A stretch of DNA of 64,000 bases from Eubacterium sp. (GTDB lineage Bacteria; Bacillota; Clostridia; Lachnospirales; Lachnospiraceae). The position numbers and the translations under genes were made by a program. The stretch spans positions 1 to 64,000 of the forward strand of contig JALERM010000195.1 in NCBI GenBank assembly GCA_022764165.1, read 5' to 3'. Positions 1 through 7,830 of the stretch are shown one piece after another. How positions within the stretch are numbered: position 1 is the first letter of the stretch; the number at the start of each line of letters is the position of its first letter. The notes under the pieces were generated by a model that was not told where the DNA came from, ran no database searches, and saw only the letters and a list, made by a program, of their open reading frames with translations.

Positions 1-47
1 TTTGCATGACATAATACATCTGCGCACCTCTGCAATCCGCCGGAGGC

Positions 48-140
48 TTTATCTTGGAAGGAGATTGGACTCCCACCAAGACTAATTTGTTGCCACTCAC
101 CACCTATAGAGGTGGGAGTCTTATCTCCTTTCAAGATAAA
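48..140. repeat. Long imperfect inverted repeat, possible IS200/IS605 end remnant
   Basis: Two 30-nt arms (48-77 and 111-140) match as reverse complements at 27 of 30 positions, with 33 nt between them. A second small hairpin sits at 100-115 (CCACCT, loop ATAG, AGGTGG). A long arm containing a short GGTGG-type hairpin and the word TGGGAGTC resembles the right-end and guide-RNA region of IS200/IS605-family elements in Clostridia. No tnpA or tnpB is visible, so this would be a solo end or a remnant. The resemblance is from memory and not tested. The region 1-371 otherwise holds only the leader of the next gene. Confidence 0.45.
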
Positions 141-261
141 CTTAACTGTTTATGAATCAACAGTCACATCTAGTTTTAGTATACCACAGAAAAAATGTTT
201 TGCACATGTTTTTTAGAATTTGGTACATAATAATTTTCTTTCATTTTGCAATTAACTGGTT

Positions 262-267
262 TATAAT
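262..267 (+). promoter_or_regulatory. Candidate -10 box upstream of the TtcA-like gene
   Basis: A perfect TATAAT lies about 105 nt before the start codon at 372. No good -35 hexamer stands at 16-18 nt spacing, so the call rests on the -10 alone. If it is used, the mRNA has a leader of roughly 100 nt in which I recognise no riboswitch. Confidence 0.35.
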
Positions 268-371
268 ACAGATGATACAGAAAGTCTTGTCCACACCTAC
301 TGACGGGATTCCTGTGATTAAGAATTAAAGTAATTGTTACGTATTAAAAAACGATAAAGGAGACATTCCCG

Positions 372-1097
372 ATGAATTTACAGCAGTTAATGAGTTATGC
401 ACGCAGAGCAATTGATGATTATGAGATGATTTCGGAAGGAGATCATATTGCCGTTGGTATATCAGGGGGAAAAGACAGTCTGACACTATTATATGCACTG
501 CATGGCCTGCAACGCTTCTACCCCAAACATTTTGAATTAGAGGCTATTACCGTTGATCTGGGGCATAAAGGTTTTGATGTAACCCCGGTTCAGCATTTAT
601 GTGAAGAGATGGACATTCCCTATACGGTAGTTAAGACAGAGATTGCTCAGATCATTTTTGAAGAAAGAAAGGAAAGTAATCCCTGTTCGCTTTGTGCAAA
701 GATGAGGAAAGGTGCATTGAACGAAGCAATTAAGAAAACTGGTTGTAATAAAGTTGCCTATGCACACCACAAAGATGATATTGTTGAGACAATGCTGCTC
801 TCTCTTATTTATGAGGGAAGATTTCACTCTTTTTCTCCAAAAACATATCTTGACCGTATGGATCTGACAGTGATTCGTCCGCTGATGTATGTGAAAGAGG
901 CTGACATTAAGGGATTTAAGAACAAATATGACCTTCCTGTCATTAAGAGCCCATGTCCGGCTGACGGATATACCAAACGAGAATATGCAAAGAATTTGCT
1001 TCAGCAGCTGAATCAGGAAAATCCAGGTGTGAAAGAACGAATGTTTTCTGCAATTGTAAATGGAAATATTCAAGGCTGGCCGGAAAAATCCAGATAG
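372..1097 (+). CDS. TtcA/TilS-family tRNA thiolation PP-loop protein
   Basis: This 241-aa protein belongs to the N-type ATP pyrophosphatases that adenylate a tRNA base before sulfur insertion. TtcA makes 2-thiocytidine at tRNA position 32. Visible motifs are the PP-loop SGGKDS at residues 31-36, a CxxC pair (C105, C108) and a further cysteine in SPCPAD near residue 195. This is the three-cysteine pattern of TtcA-type iron-sulfur enzymes. The HHKDDIVETML segment is also typical. The start ATG follows AAAGGAGA at good spacing. The gene stands alone on the plus strand, convergent with the next gene. TtcA-like proteins are divergent in Clostridia, so the exact modified base is inferred. Confidence 0.8.
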   Translation: MNLQQLMSYARRAIDDYEMISEGDHIAVGISGGKDSLTLLYALHGLQRFYPKHFELEAITVDLGHKGFDVTPVQHLCEEMDIPYTVVKTEIAQIIFEERKESNPCSLCAKMRKGALNEAIKKTGCNKVAYAHHKDDIVETMLLSLIYEGRFHSFSPKTYLDRMDLTVIRPLMYVKEADIKGFKNKYDLPVIKSPCPADGYTKREYAKNLLQQLNQENPGVKERMFSAIVNGNIQGWPEKSR

Positions 1098-1103
1098 TCA
1101 GAA

Positions 1104-1230
1104 CAAAGTGGGCTTGCCCACTTTGAGCGCCGATGCGCAGCTGCTTTAGCAGCTTTCCTCTGCGCATCGTGTGCATCCCCCGGAGGGTTTTTATATCATA
1201 GGAAAGTCAGAGGACTTTCCTATGATATAA
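1104..1230. repeat. Composite hairpin repeat between convergent genes
   Basis: Three hairpins follow each other. The first is 1104-1113 with 1116-1125 (10 bp perfect, 2-nt loop). The second is 1131-1140 with 1160-1169 (10 bp), enclosing a smaller AGCTGC/GCAGCT hairpin. The third is 1191-1208 with 1213-1230 (18 bp perfect, loop AGAG). Between the second and third lies a TGCGCA...TGCA...CCGGAGG word that recurs near position 20-47. The first hairpin follows the TtcA-like stop by 6 nt but lacks a T-run. The unit looks like an intergenic repeat rather than a simple terminator. Confidence 0.6.
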
Positions 1231-1233
1231 AAC

Positions 1234-1267
1234 AGGCAGGTAAAAGTTGTATAACTTATACCTGCCT
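1234..1267 (-). terminator. Rho-independent terminator of the cytidylate-kinase-like gene
   Basis: On the minus strand a 15-bp stem with one mismatch (1253-1267 with 1234-1248, 4-nt loop) lies just downstream of the stop at 1281 and is followed by TTTTAT. It directly abuts the composite hairpin repeat. Confidence 0.65.
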
Positions 1268-1280
1268 TCCTGGAAATACA

Positions 1281-1925
1281 TTAGAAAATTGGTTTTTTAT
1301 AGCCCTTTTCTTTCAATCTTACTGCGTTCAACACAAGTTCTACAGAACCATCGATTCCCATCTTGCCGCTGTTAACACAGAGGTCGTAGGAGTCTGAATC
1401 ACCCCAGCGTTTGCTGGTGTAATAGTTATAATAACTTGCTCTCTGTTTGTCACTTTTCACAATTTTATCTTTTGCTTTGGCATCAGTAAGATCATAAATC
1501 TTAGCAATTCTTCGAATTCTGGTCTTCATATCAGCATGGAAAAATACGCTGAGGCAGTTGTCAAAATCAGACAGGGCATAATCTGCACAGCGACCAATCA
1601 TTACACAGGGACCTTCAGCTGCAATTTTTTTGATCGTTTCAAACTGCGCAAGAAAAACTTTCTGATTGATCGGCATATCAGAAAAAGCTGCTGATGTATA
1701 ACCGAATGAATAAGTATCCATAACCAGAGAATACAGGAAACTGTTTGTCGGTTTTTCATCATGATTTTCAAATAATTCCTGACAAAGACCACTTTCTTTT
1801 GCAGCACGATCAAGCAGCTCTTTATCATAACACTTTATTCCCAATTCTTCAGCAATCGCACGCCCAATCTGACGTCCAGCACTTCCGTATTGTCTTCCGA
1901 TAGTAATTATCGTATTAGTCTGCAT
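1281..1925 (-). CDS. Cytidylate-kinase-like family protein
   Basis: The 214-aa product resembles the cytidylate-kinase-like P-loop family (Cytidylate_kin2) common in gut Clostridia. Its N-terminus has the nucleotide-binding loop GRQYGSAGRQIG at about residues 10-21, replacing a classical GxxxxGKS. The substrate is not established: family members are annotated as nucleotide kinases by similarity only, and a dedicated Cmk usually exists elsewhere. The ATG follows CGGAGGG at good spacing. It has its own promoter and terminator, so it appears monocistronic. Confidence 0.75.
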   Translation of the reverse strand: MQTNTIITIGRQYGSAGRQIGRAIAEELGIKCYDKELLDRAAKESGLCQELFENHDEKPTNSFLYSLVMDTYSFGYTSAAFSDMPINQKVFLAQFETIKKIAAEGPCVMIGRCADYALSDFDNCLSVFFHADMKTRIRRIAKIYDLTDAKAKDKIVKSDKQRASYYNYYTSKRWGDSDSYDLCVNSGKMGIDGSVELVLNAVRLKEKGYKKPIF

Positions 1926-1952
1926 AATAAACCCTCCGTTCCGTCATTTGTA

Positions 1953-1980
1953 ATTATATTATAAGACAAAAAACTAACAA
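1953..1980 (-). promoter_or_regulatory. SigA-type promoter of the cytidylate-kinase-like gene
   Basis: On the minus strand, TTGTTA (1975-1980) and TATAAT (1953-1958) are 16 nt apart, about 28 nt before the start codon. The match is close to the housekeeping consensus. Confidence 0.6.
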
Positions 1981-1990
1981 TGTATAGTGA

Positions 1991-2905
1991 TTATTTTCTT
2001 AAGTTTTGTAACAAATGTGTGAAATATTCGGGCAATGGGGCTTCAAATTCAACATAAGTATCTGTTGTGGGATGTCGAAAACCTAACGTCATAGCATGGA
2101 GGCACTGTCCCTGCAGGGTAAATGGGCATCTGGATGGACCATATACGAGATCACCAAGGAGAGGATGACCTTTTGATGCCATATGAACACGAATCTGGTG
2201 AGTACGACCGGTTTCTAACTGACATTCAATATATGTGTATGAACCAAATCTCTCCAGAACCTGATAATGGGTAACAGCAGGTTTTCCATTTCTCTGTACG
2301 ATTGCCATTTTCTTTCGGTCTGTGGGATGACGGCCGATATCGCCTGTAATTGTACCATTGTCTTCTTTGAAATTGCCATATACAATGGCACGGTACTTTC
2401 TTGTAATAGAATGTTCCTTCAGCTGTTCCGCAAGGTTCTGATGAGCAGTATCATTCTTACAGATGACAATAGCACCGGTAGTATCCATATCGATTCTATG
2501 AACAATCCCCGGACGCATAACACCGTTAATACCAGACAGATTATCTTTACAATGATACATTACTGCATTTACTACTGTATGATTGTAATGTCCGGCACTG
2601 GGATGGACCACCATTCCTTTGGGTTTATTGATAATCAGAATATCCTGATCTTCATATAGAATATCCAGAGGAATATTTTCCGGCAATATATCAGGTTCTT
2701 CCGGTTCGGGCACTGTAATCTGAATCAAATCATCAGACTGAATTTTGTAGTTTGATTTGATTGAATGATTATTAACAGTGACCAATCCTTCCTTGATTAA
2801 CTTCTGGATATAGGAACGGGACTGCTCTTTCATCATTTCTGTCAGAAAACGGTCAATTCTTATGTTTTCCAATTCATGATCAACCGGAAAAGAAATCTGT
2901 TTCAT
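1991..2905 (-). CDS. rluD: RluD-family 23S rRNA pseudouridine synthase
   Basis: The 304-aa protein has an N-terminal S4 RNA-binding domain (about residues 12-65) and an RluA-type catalytic domain. The family signature HRIDMDTTG is at 136-144, with the nucleophilic aspartate at D139. INKPKGMVVHP (about 92-102) is the conserved motif preceding it. The likely role is isomerising uridines in helix 69 of 23S rRNA, but RluA/C/D paralogues cannot be separated from sequence alone. The start ATG directly abuts the lspA stop, with GAGGTG as ribosome binding site inside lspA, so the two are probably translationally coupled. Confidence 0.85.
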   Translation of the reverse strand: MKQISFPVDHELENIRIDRFLTEMMKEQSRSYIQKLIKEGLVTVNNHSIKSNYKIQSDDLIQITVPEPEEPDILPENIPLDILYEDQDILIINKPKGMVVHPSAGHYNHTVVNAVMYHCKDNLSGINGVMRPGIVHRIDMDTTGAIVICKNDTAHQNLAEQLKEHSITRKYRAIVYGNFKEDNGTITGDIGRHPTDRKKMAIVQRNGKPAVTHYQVLERFGSYTYIECQLETGRTHQIRVHMASKGHPLLGDLVYGPSRCPFTLQGQCLHAMTLGFRHPTTDTYVEFEAPLPEYFTHLLQNLRK

Positions 2906-3427
2906 TTATTCACCTCTGTGTTTCAAGGATAAAAAATCGAAATCCTCTTCTTTATAAATAAATAATATGCAGACAGCCAATACAATAAAAGATACTACAA
3001 CAAAAATATCTGCAACATTGAATATAGGAAAATCAATTAACGAAAAATAAAAGAAATCCACCACATAACCCAGACGGATTCTGTCAATAAAATTACCCAG
3101 AGCTCCGGCCGTCAAAACCACAGCTGTCAGGTGAAGAATGAAATACTTTTTCTCTCTGGGAATTCTGGAATAAATCCATACGGCAGCAGCCAGATAAATG
3201 ATTGTCAGAATCACGAAAACCCATATCTGGTTTTGGAGAATGCCAAATGCTGCACCTCTGTTTTCAAGATATTGAAGCTGGAATACACCGGGAATCAAAA
3301 TGATATCATCCTTATCTTTTAAATGAACAACAGCCAGATACTTGGTCCACTGATCAAATAATGTAAGAAGACATACGCCTAAAATGCCTGATATTCCGTA
3401 TAATAATCCTGATTTTTTATTCCCCAT
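2906..3427 (-). CDS. lspA: Signal peptidase II (lipoprotein signal peptidase)
   Basis: This 173-aa membrane aspartyl protease removes signal peptides from prolipoproteins. Four hydrophobic segments are visible. The family boxes are present: YLENRGAAFG at about residue 54, GALGNFIDRIRLGYVVDFF with the first catalytic Asp in VVDFF, and FPIFNVADIF with the second. Length is normal. The start overlaps the end of aroB by 11 nt and uses a GGAGAC site inside aroB. The neighbouring order lspA-rluD is common in Firmicutes. Confidence 0.93.
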   Translation of the reverse strand: MGNKKSGLLYGISGILGVCLLTLFDQWTKYLAVVHLKDKDDIILIPGVFQLQYLENRGAAFGILQNQIWVFVILTIIYLAAAVWIYSRIPREKKYFILHLTAVVLTAGALGNFIDRIRLGYVVDFFYFSLIDFPIFNVADIFVVVSFIVLAVCILFIYKEEDFDFLSLKHRGE

Positions 3428-4523
3428 CGATTAAGTCTCCGTTAATAAAATTAATTGCATCCAACATTTCCTCGTCGGTGACTGTTGTATCAACATATGC
3501 CTGACCAATTTTTTTTAGTAGAATAAATTTAATTTTATGATCAACCATTTTTTTATCAGATTTTGTTGCAGAAAGGATATCTTCAGATGCTGCACCATGA
3601 AAGAAAATTGGAAGGTCAAATCCAACGTTCATATCACGGATTTCGTAGAATTCTTCCAGCGTCAGATACTCCCGCTTGAAAGAAATATATGCGGCTGCAA
3701 TAGTACCAAGTGCAACACATTGACCGTGGAGAAGCTGGAAATCCATCATTTTTTCCACTGCATGTCCGATAGTATGACCCAGATTTAAAATTGCCCGTTC
3801 GCCCTTTTCTGTCGGATCGTTTTCAACTACCTGAGACTTGATCTCACAACATTTTTTTATCATTTTTACAAGAACAGGGTAAATACGTTCCTGTATCTCA
3901 CTTATGTGATTGATGGTCCATTCATAGAAAGCAGCATCACGGATAAGTCCGGATTTGAGTACTTCTCCCATACCGCTGGCAAACTGATCATCAGGAAGTG
4001 TTTTCAAAGTGTTGACATTCATATATACAAGGCGGGGCTGATGGAAAGCTCCTACCATGTTTTTATATTGATTAAAATCAACACCTGTCTTACCGCCGAC
4101 ACTGCTGTCTACCTGAGCCAGGAGTGTTGTGGGAATCTGAATAAAATCAATTCCCCGAAGATAAGTTGCAGCCGCAAATCCTGTCAAATCACCAACAACG
4201 CCGCCACCCAGTGCAATAAGCAGATCATTGCGTCCGTAATGTCCGCAGATCAGGAACTCATACAAATCCTTTACGGTTTCAATATTTTTGTTATTCTCTC
4301 CTGCAGGAAATGTGAAAAGGTCGACAGGAACCTGAAGTTTCTCCAACTCTGCCTGTACAACACTACTGTATAGTTCGGAAACTGTCTGATCCGATACGAT
4401 ACAGATTTTACCAAAAGATAAGTTTAATTTTTTGATTTCAGAGGAAAGCATAGAAAAACTATCCTCCCATACAATCTGATAATCGAATTCTCCCTCTCTA
4501 TGAACTCTCATTTGTTTGCTCAT
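3417..4523 (-). CDS. aroB: 3-dehydroquinate synthase
   Basis: The 368-aa enzyme catalyses the second shikimate-pathway step, DAHP to 3-dehydroquinate, with NAD and a divalent metal. Typical motifs are the NAD-binding ALGGGVVGDLTGFAAATYLRG, TTLLAQVDSSVGGKTGVD, and the metal histidines in LNLGHTIGHAVE and LLHGQCVALG. The reading frame continues upstream to a TTG at 4544. I chose ATG 4523 because AGGAGG (4534-4539) lies inside that extension at 10-nt spacing. It begins an aroB-lspA-rluD operon. No other aromatic amino acid genes are in the window. Confidence 0.92.
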   Translation of the reverse strand: MSKQMRVHREGEFDYQIVWEDSFSMLSSEIKKLNLSFGKICIVSDQTVSELYSSVVQAELEKLQVPVDLFTFPAGENNKNIETVKDLYEFLICGHYGRNDLLIALGGGVVGDLTGFAAATYLRGIDFIQIPTTLLAQVDSSVGGKTGVDFNQYKNMVGAFHQPRLVYMNVNTLKTLPDDQFASGMGEVLKSGLIRDAAFYEWTINHISEIQERIYPVLVKMIKKCCEIKSQVVENDPTEKGERAILNLGHTIGHAVEKMMDFQLLHGQCVALGTIAAAYISFKREYLTLEEFYEIRDMNVGFDLPIFFHGAASEDILSATKSDKKMVDHKIKFILLKKIGQAYVDTTVTDEEMLDAINFINGDLIDGE

Positions 4524-4541
4524 AAATAAAATGCCTCCTGT

Positions 4542-4590
4542 CAAAAATGAAAGAGCATCAGGGATCCAGGTGATGTTCCTGATGCTCTTT
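4542..4590 (-). terminator. Terminator after sepF
   Basis: A 13-bp perfect stem (4578-4590 with 4550-4562) is followed on the minus strand by CATTTTT. It lies between the sepF stop and the aroB start and separates the two operons. The aroB ribosome binding site begins immediately after it. Confidence 0.8.
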
Positions 4591-4623
4591 ATCGTTACAT
4601 TACTAAAACGGATTGGTTAGATA

Positions 4624-5217
4624 CTAAAAATTAGTTCGTACGGACGGAACATCAAATGCACCGCTCAGAATTTCCTGAAAATCACCAGAAATCTCTACGT
4701 TAGCCGGAGTAAGAATAAAGATATAGCTGGAAATTTTCTGCAGACTACCGCCAATAGAATAGCATGCACCTGAAGAAAAATCAATAATTCGCTGAGCAAT
4801 GTCCACATCAATTCCCTCAAGATTTAGAACTACAGTACAACGATCAATCAATGTATCTGCAATATCTCTGGTATCTTCCATAGAAGATGGCTTAATAACG
4901 CAGACTTCCATATTGTTGGAACTATTGCCGGATTTTCGGTTCCTCATCGGTGTGATTTTCGATGAAGTGGGTTGCTTTGAAGTTTGTTTCGTGGGCTGTT
5001 TAACAACCTTCTCCGGTTCCTTTGCTTTTTTGGAAGAAGGTTTTACATATTCTTCTTCCTCTTCCTCATCAAAATCATCATCCAGTTTCTTAAAAAAGCG
5101 ATGTTTGGGCTTTTCTTCATCCATGGCTTCGAGTTCTTCCTCATCAAAAAAATCGTCATCGTCATCAAAATCATCATTCAAACGAATCGCATCCAAAAAT
5201 TTGTCTAAAATACTCAT
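4624..5217 (-). CDS. sepF: Cell division protein SepF
   Basis: The 197-aa protein is the FtsZ-ring membrane anchor and organiser of Gram-positive bacteria. It has an N-terminal amphipathic segment (MSILDKFLDAIRL), then a strikingly acidic, low-complexity linker rich in D and E (about residues 14-60) and a lysine/serine/threonine-rich stretch. The conserved SepF core starts near 104 (EVCVIKPSSMEDTRDIADTL) and contains FSSGACYSIGGSLQKISSYIFILTP. It is slightly longer than the Bacillus protein because of the linker. It is last in an HlyD-like-yggS-sepF group, matching the ylmE-sepF order of Bacillus. Confidence 0.92.
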   Translation of the reverse strand: MSILDKFLDAIRLNDDFDDDDDFFDEEELEAMDEEKPKHRFFKKLDDDFDEEEEEEYVKPSSKKAKEPEKVVKQPTKQTSKQPTSSKITPMRNRKSGNSSNNMEVCVIKPSSMEDTRDIADTLIDRCTVVLNLEGIDVDIAQRIIDFSSGACYSIGGSLQKISSYIFILTPANVEISGDFQEILSGAFDVPSVRTNF

Positions 5218-5240
5218 GATATAATCTCCTATCTGTTTAT

Positions 5241-5939
5241 CTATATAGTTTTGGAATAGTCTCTTTCCCCAAAGATACCGGTACCAACACGAACCATAGT
5301 AGCCCCTTCTTCAACAGCTACCTGATAATCATTGGTCATGCCCATACTCAAAATATCCATATAAACATTATTGATGTTTTTTCTCTTGATGTCAACACTT
5401 AATTGTTTTAATTTTCGAAAAATCGGGCGATTTTCTTCCGGATTTTCTACATAAGGTGCAATTGTCATCAGTCCCTGAATACTTACATAAGGAAGTTTAG
5501 ATATTTCTGTGACCAGAGACAATGTATCCTCCACAGAAACTCCGAATTTACTCTCTTCCCCGGCTACATTGACTTCAATAAGTATGGGAACAGTTCTGTC
5601 ATGCTTTTCACCTTCCTGATTAATTGTTTCTGCAAGACGTAGCGAATCCACTGAGTGAATTAATTCGGCTTTATCTGCGATATATTTAACTTTGTTTCGC
5701 TGAAGATGTCCGATCAGATGCCAATGAAGATTTTGAGGGAGAACTTCATATTTCGAACAAAGTTCCTGGACTTTATTCTCTCCAAAGACAGTCTGACCTG
5801 CAGCTATGGCTTCTTCAATCATAGAAACTGGTTTGGTTTTGCTGACCGCAATCAGGGTAACTTCTTCCGGATTCCTGTTGCTTCGATGACAGGCATTCTG
5901 TATCTCCTGTCTGACTTCCTGTAATTGTTCTGCAATCAT
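5241..5939 (-). CDS. YggS/YlmE-family PLP homeostasis protein
   Basis: This 232-aa member of the PLP-binding protein (PLPBP) family buffers pyridoxal phosphate and affects amino-acid metabolism. It has a single alanine-racemase-like barrel domain. The PLP lysine is in LIAVSKTKP (about residue 34), followed by FGENKVQE, WHLIGHLQRNKVK, LIEVNVAGEESKFG and LSMGMTNDYQVAVEEGATMVRVGTGIFG. Length is normal. Co-location with sepF is conserved across Firmicutes (ylmE-sepF). Start ATG follows AAAGGAGTG. Confidence 0.92.
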   Translation of the reverse strand: MIAEQLQEVRQEIQNACHRSNRNPEEVTLIAVSKTKPVSMIEEAIAAGQTVFGENKVQELCSKYEVLPQNLHWHLIGHLQRNKVKYIADKAELIHSVDSLRLAETINQEGEKHDRTVPILIEVNVAGEESKFGVSVEDTLSLVTEISKLPYVSIQGLMTIAPYVENPEENRPIFRKLKQLSVDIKRKNINNVYMDILSMGMTNDYQVAVEEGATMVRVGTGIFGERDYSKTI

Positions 5940-5995
5940 ATTTCTACACTCCTTTATGCTCGAACTAACAGACTTAATCGTGTAAGTTTCCTGTT

Positions 5996-7384
5996 TTAGT
6001 TATATAGTACATCATCTTCGTGCACCGACTTTCCATTACGAACAATATGATCAAATTGTGCAATTCCATATTCTGTACCGGTATCAACGATACAGTATTC
6101 ATCATTGTGATCAGAAACTGTTATCTGGCGAAAAACAGCATATCCTTTATTGATACAGTAAACTCCTTCCAGTGCTTTTTTCTTGCCGATTTGGTAAGTT
6201 GCCTGAGAATCAGGCTTAATGATGACATCTCCCTCTGAAAATACGGAGGTATCAACATAGTAATTACCTTCTTCTTCACGGTAAATCGTAGCCTGTACAA
6301 ATTCAGAACTGCTTTCTCCCTTTTTGTTTTCCACCTTTTTATTAAATCCGGCTGTTCCATCTTCTTCACTATAGGCAACGTATTCAACAGGTATAACGTA
6401 AAAATCTTTTGTGACAATGGAACTCAGTGGTATTTTTAAACCACTTTTTGTATTGGTTACCAGCTCAATATTTAGAAAACGATCACCGGCATATCGAATC
6501 AGTCCCTTAGAAAATGTAATCTTTCCATAGAATTCCCCGTTACTGTCAGTTATAATTGAAAAATTTCCTACTTGTGTTGCATTATCCTTCAAGAATTTGA
6601 CACGTATAGTTTTTCTTCCGGAAAGACTTACCGTCTGTTCACTGGTTAGTGGAATAATCAATGACCATTCTTCATTTGTTATCAACTTATAGATGTCATC
6701 ACCAGCAGCCACCTTTCTGGAAGTCTGAAGGTTTGTTATACTGTAGTTTTTTCGATCAAATAGAGATGGAGAAAGCTGATCCTGTGTTATAGTCTCATAC
6801 CCATCCATAGAATACATGATAATACCATCCTGATCTGCAGTATAGATTGTCTGACCGCCAACCGTCTGCGGTGCCAGACCACTTTCCCCCATTTTTATTC
6901 CACTGTATTGTAAAATTGTACCTTCTAACGAATACTTATAATTATAAGTGTCATAAAAATTACTATTATCATAGGAAGCGGCAAAACCAGCCATGGAAGA
7001 GCGTATTCTCGCATAGTCATTTTCTTGTAAATCATCAACGGCTGCTGTTGTCTGTGTATCACCCAGAGAATAGACAACCCCTGCTTTAGCTACTTTAGAA
7101 TTCTCGGCAGCATAATATGTGATGTATCCGGTTGCTTTGGATGTTACAATACTCTCTTCACGAAGAGCTAAAGCTGTGTAGGTCTGATTACTTGCCAACG
7201 GTCCTGCTGTTACCTGGTATGATTCAATGTGATCAGCTGTAAGGTACAGAATAACAGAAATAACCATATAAAAGAAAAGTGCACCAAAAATAAAAGTGCC
7301 GATATTAAGCGGTATTTTTCCTCTTACCTTATTAAGCAGATGACCGAAATGCTGAAAGAGTCCCCTTTTTTTGTTTTCTGCCAA
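5996..7384 (-). CDS. HlyD-like membrane fusion protein upstream of sepF
   Basis: The 462-aa protein has a short basic N-terminus, one transmembrane helix at about residues 24-46 and a long extracytoplasmic part. A biotinyl-lipoyl-like strand region follows the helix (about 78-115), and beta-rich segments occur at about 250-350. This is the architecture of HlyD/RND adaptor proteins. No ABC transporter or exporter gene accompanies it. Its constant partner here is yggS-sepF, so a cell-surface or division-associated role is possible but is inference. Translation starts at TTG 7384 after AAGGGGAG. A good promoter lies just upstream. Confidence 0.65.
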   Translation of the reverse strand: MAENKKRGLFQHFGHLLNKVRGKIPLNIGTFIFGALFFYMVISVILYLTADHIESYQVTAGPLASNQTYTALALREESIVTSKATGYITYYAAENSKVAKAGVVYSLGDTQTTAAVDDLQENDYARIRSSMAGFAASYDNSNFYDTYNYKYSLEGTILQYSGIKMGESGLAPQTVGGQTIYTADQDGIIMYSMDGYETITQDQLSPSLFDRKNYSITNLQTSRKVAAGDDIYKLITNEEWSLIIPLTSEQTVSLSGRKTIRVKFLKDNATQVGNFSIITDSNGEFYGKITFSKGLIRYAGDRFLNIELVTNTKSGLKIPLSSIVTKDFYVIPVEYVAYSEEDGTAGFNKKVENKKGESSSEFVQATIYREEEGNYYVDTSVFSEGDVIIKPDSQATYQIGKKKALEGVYCINKGYAVFRQITVSDHNDEYCIVDTGTEYGIAQFDHIVRNGKSVHEDDVLYN

Positions 7385-7426
7385 ATAAACACTCCCCTTC
7401 TGTTTTCTTTGTGCCCATATAAAGAT

Positions 7427-7455
7427 ATATTACCATTATTACATTAATTGCACAA
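7427..7455 (-). promoter_or_regulatory. Promoter of the HlyD-like-yggS-sepF operon
   Basis: On the minus strand, TTGTGC (7450-7455) and TAATAT (7427-7432) are separated by 17 nt, about 43 nt before the TTG start. Confidence 0.5.
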
Positions 7456-7544
7456 GTGTAAATAAAAAACTTCACTTTTTTTACATATTTTAATAAATAA
7501 TGAAAATACTAATTGAGAATACAAAATCAGGAGGTAGAATTAAA

Positions 7545-7742
7545 ATGAGAGGTTTAGATTATACCGTGTTGGTTATTGGCATCATTGGTGCTCTGAACTG
7601 GGGATTAATCGGACTGTTTCGGTTTGATCTGGTAGCATTTCTATTTGGAAATATGAGTTGGCTTTCACGGATTGTTTATACAATTGTAGGACTGGCCGGG
7701 TTGTATCACTGTACATTCTTTGGACGACTGAGCAGTGAATAG
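7545..7742 (+). CDS. DUF378 small membrane protein
   Basis: This 65-aa protein has two hydrophobic helices (about residues 5-24 and 38-57) and the DUF378 signature GALNWGLIGLFRFDLVA. Its function is unknown: the family is a widespread small inner-membrane protein. I chose ATG 7545 over the upstream in-frame ATG at 7500 because AGGAGG stands 9 nt before it. It is a single plus-strand gene ending in a shared bidirectional terminator. Confidence 0.85.
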   Translation: MRGLDYTVLVIGIIGALNWGLIGLFRFDLVAFLFGNMSWLSRIVYTIVGLAGLYHCTFFGRLSSE

Positions 7743-7760
7743 AAATTGTTTCTTTTGATA

Positions 7761-7800
7761 AAAATGAAAAAAGTCTGCCTGAACAGACTTTTTTCATTTT
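7761..7800. terminator. Bidirectional terminator
   Basis: A perfect 17-bp stem (7761-7777 with 7784-7800, loop CCTGAA) carries A/T runs on both sides. It lies between the convergent DUF378 gene and the P-loop gene and can serve both. Confidence 0.9.
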
Positions 7801-7830
7801 ATCGGTTTTGTTCGAACTGCGTTCACATAA

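Noticed and set aside
4799-5224. Serine-rich plus-strand ORF opposite sepF
   Set aside because: The low-complexity serine runs mirror the acidic Asp/Glu codons of the SepF linker.
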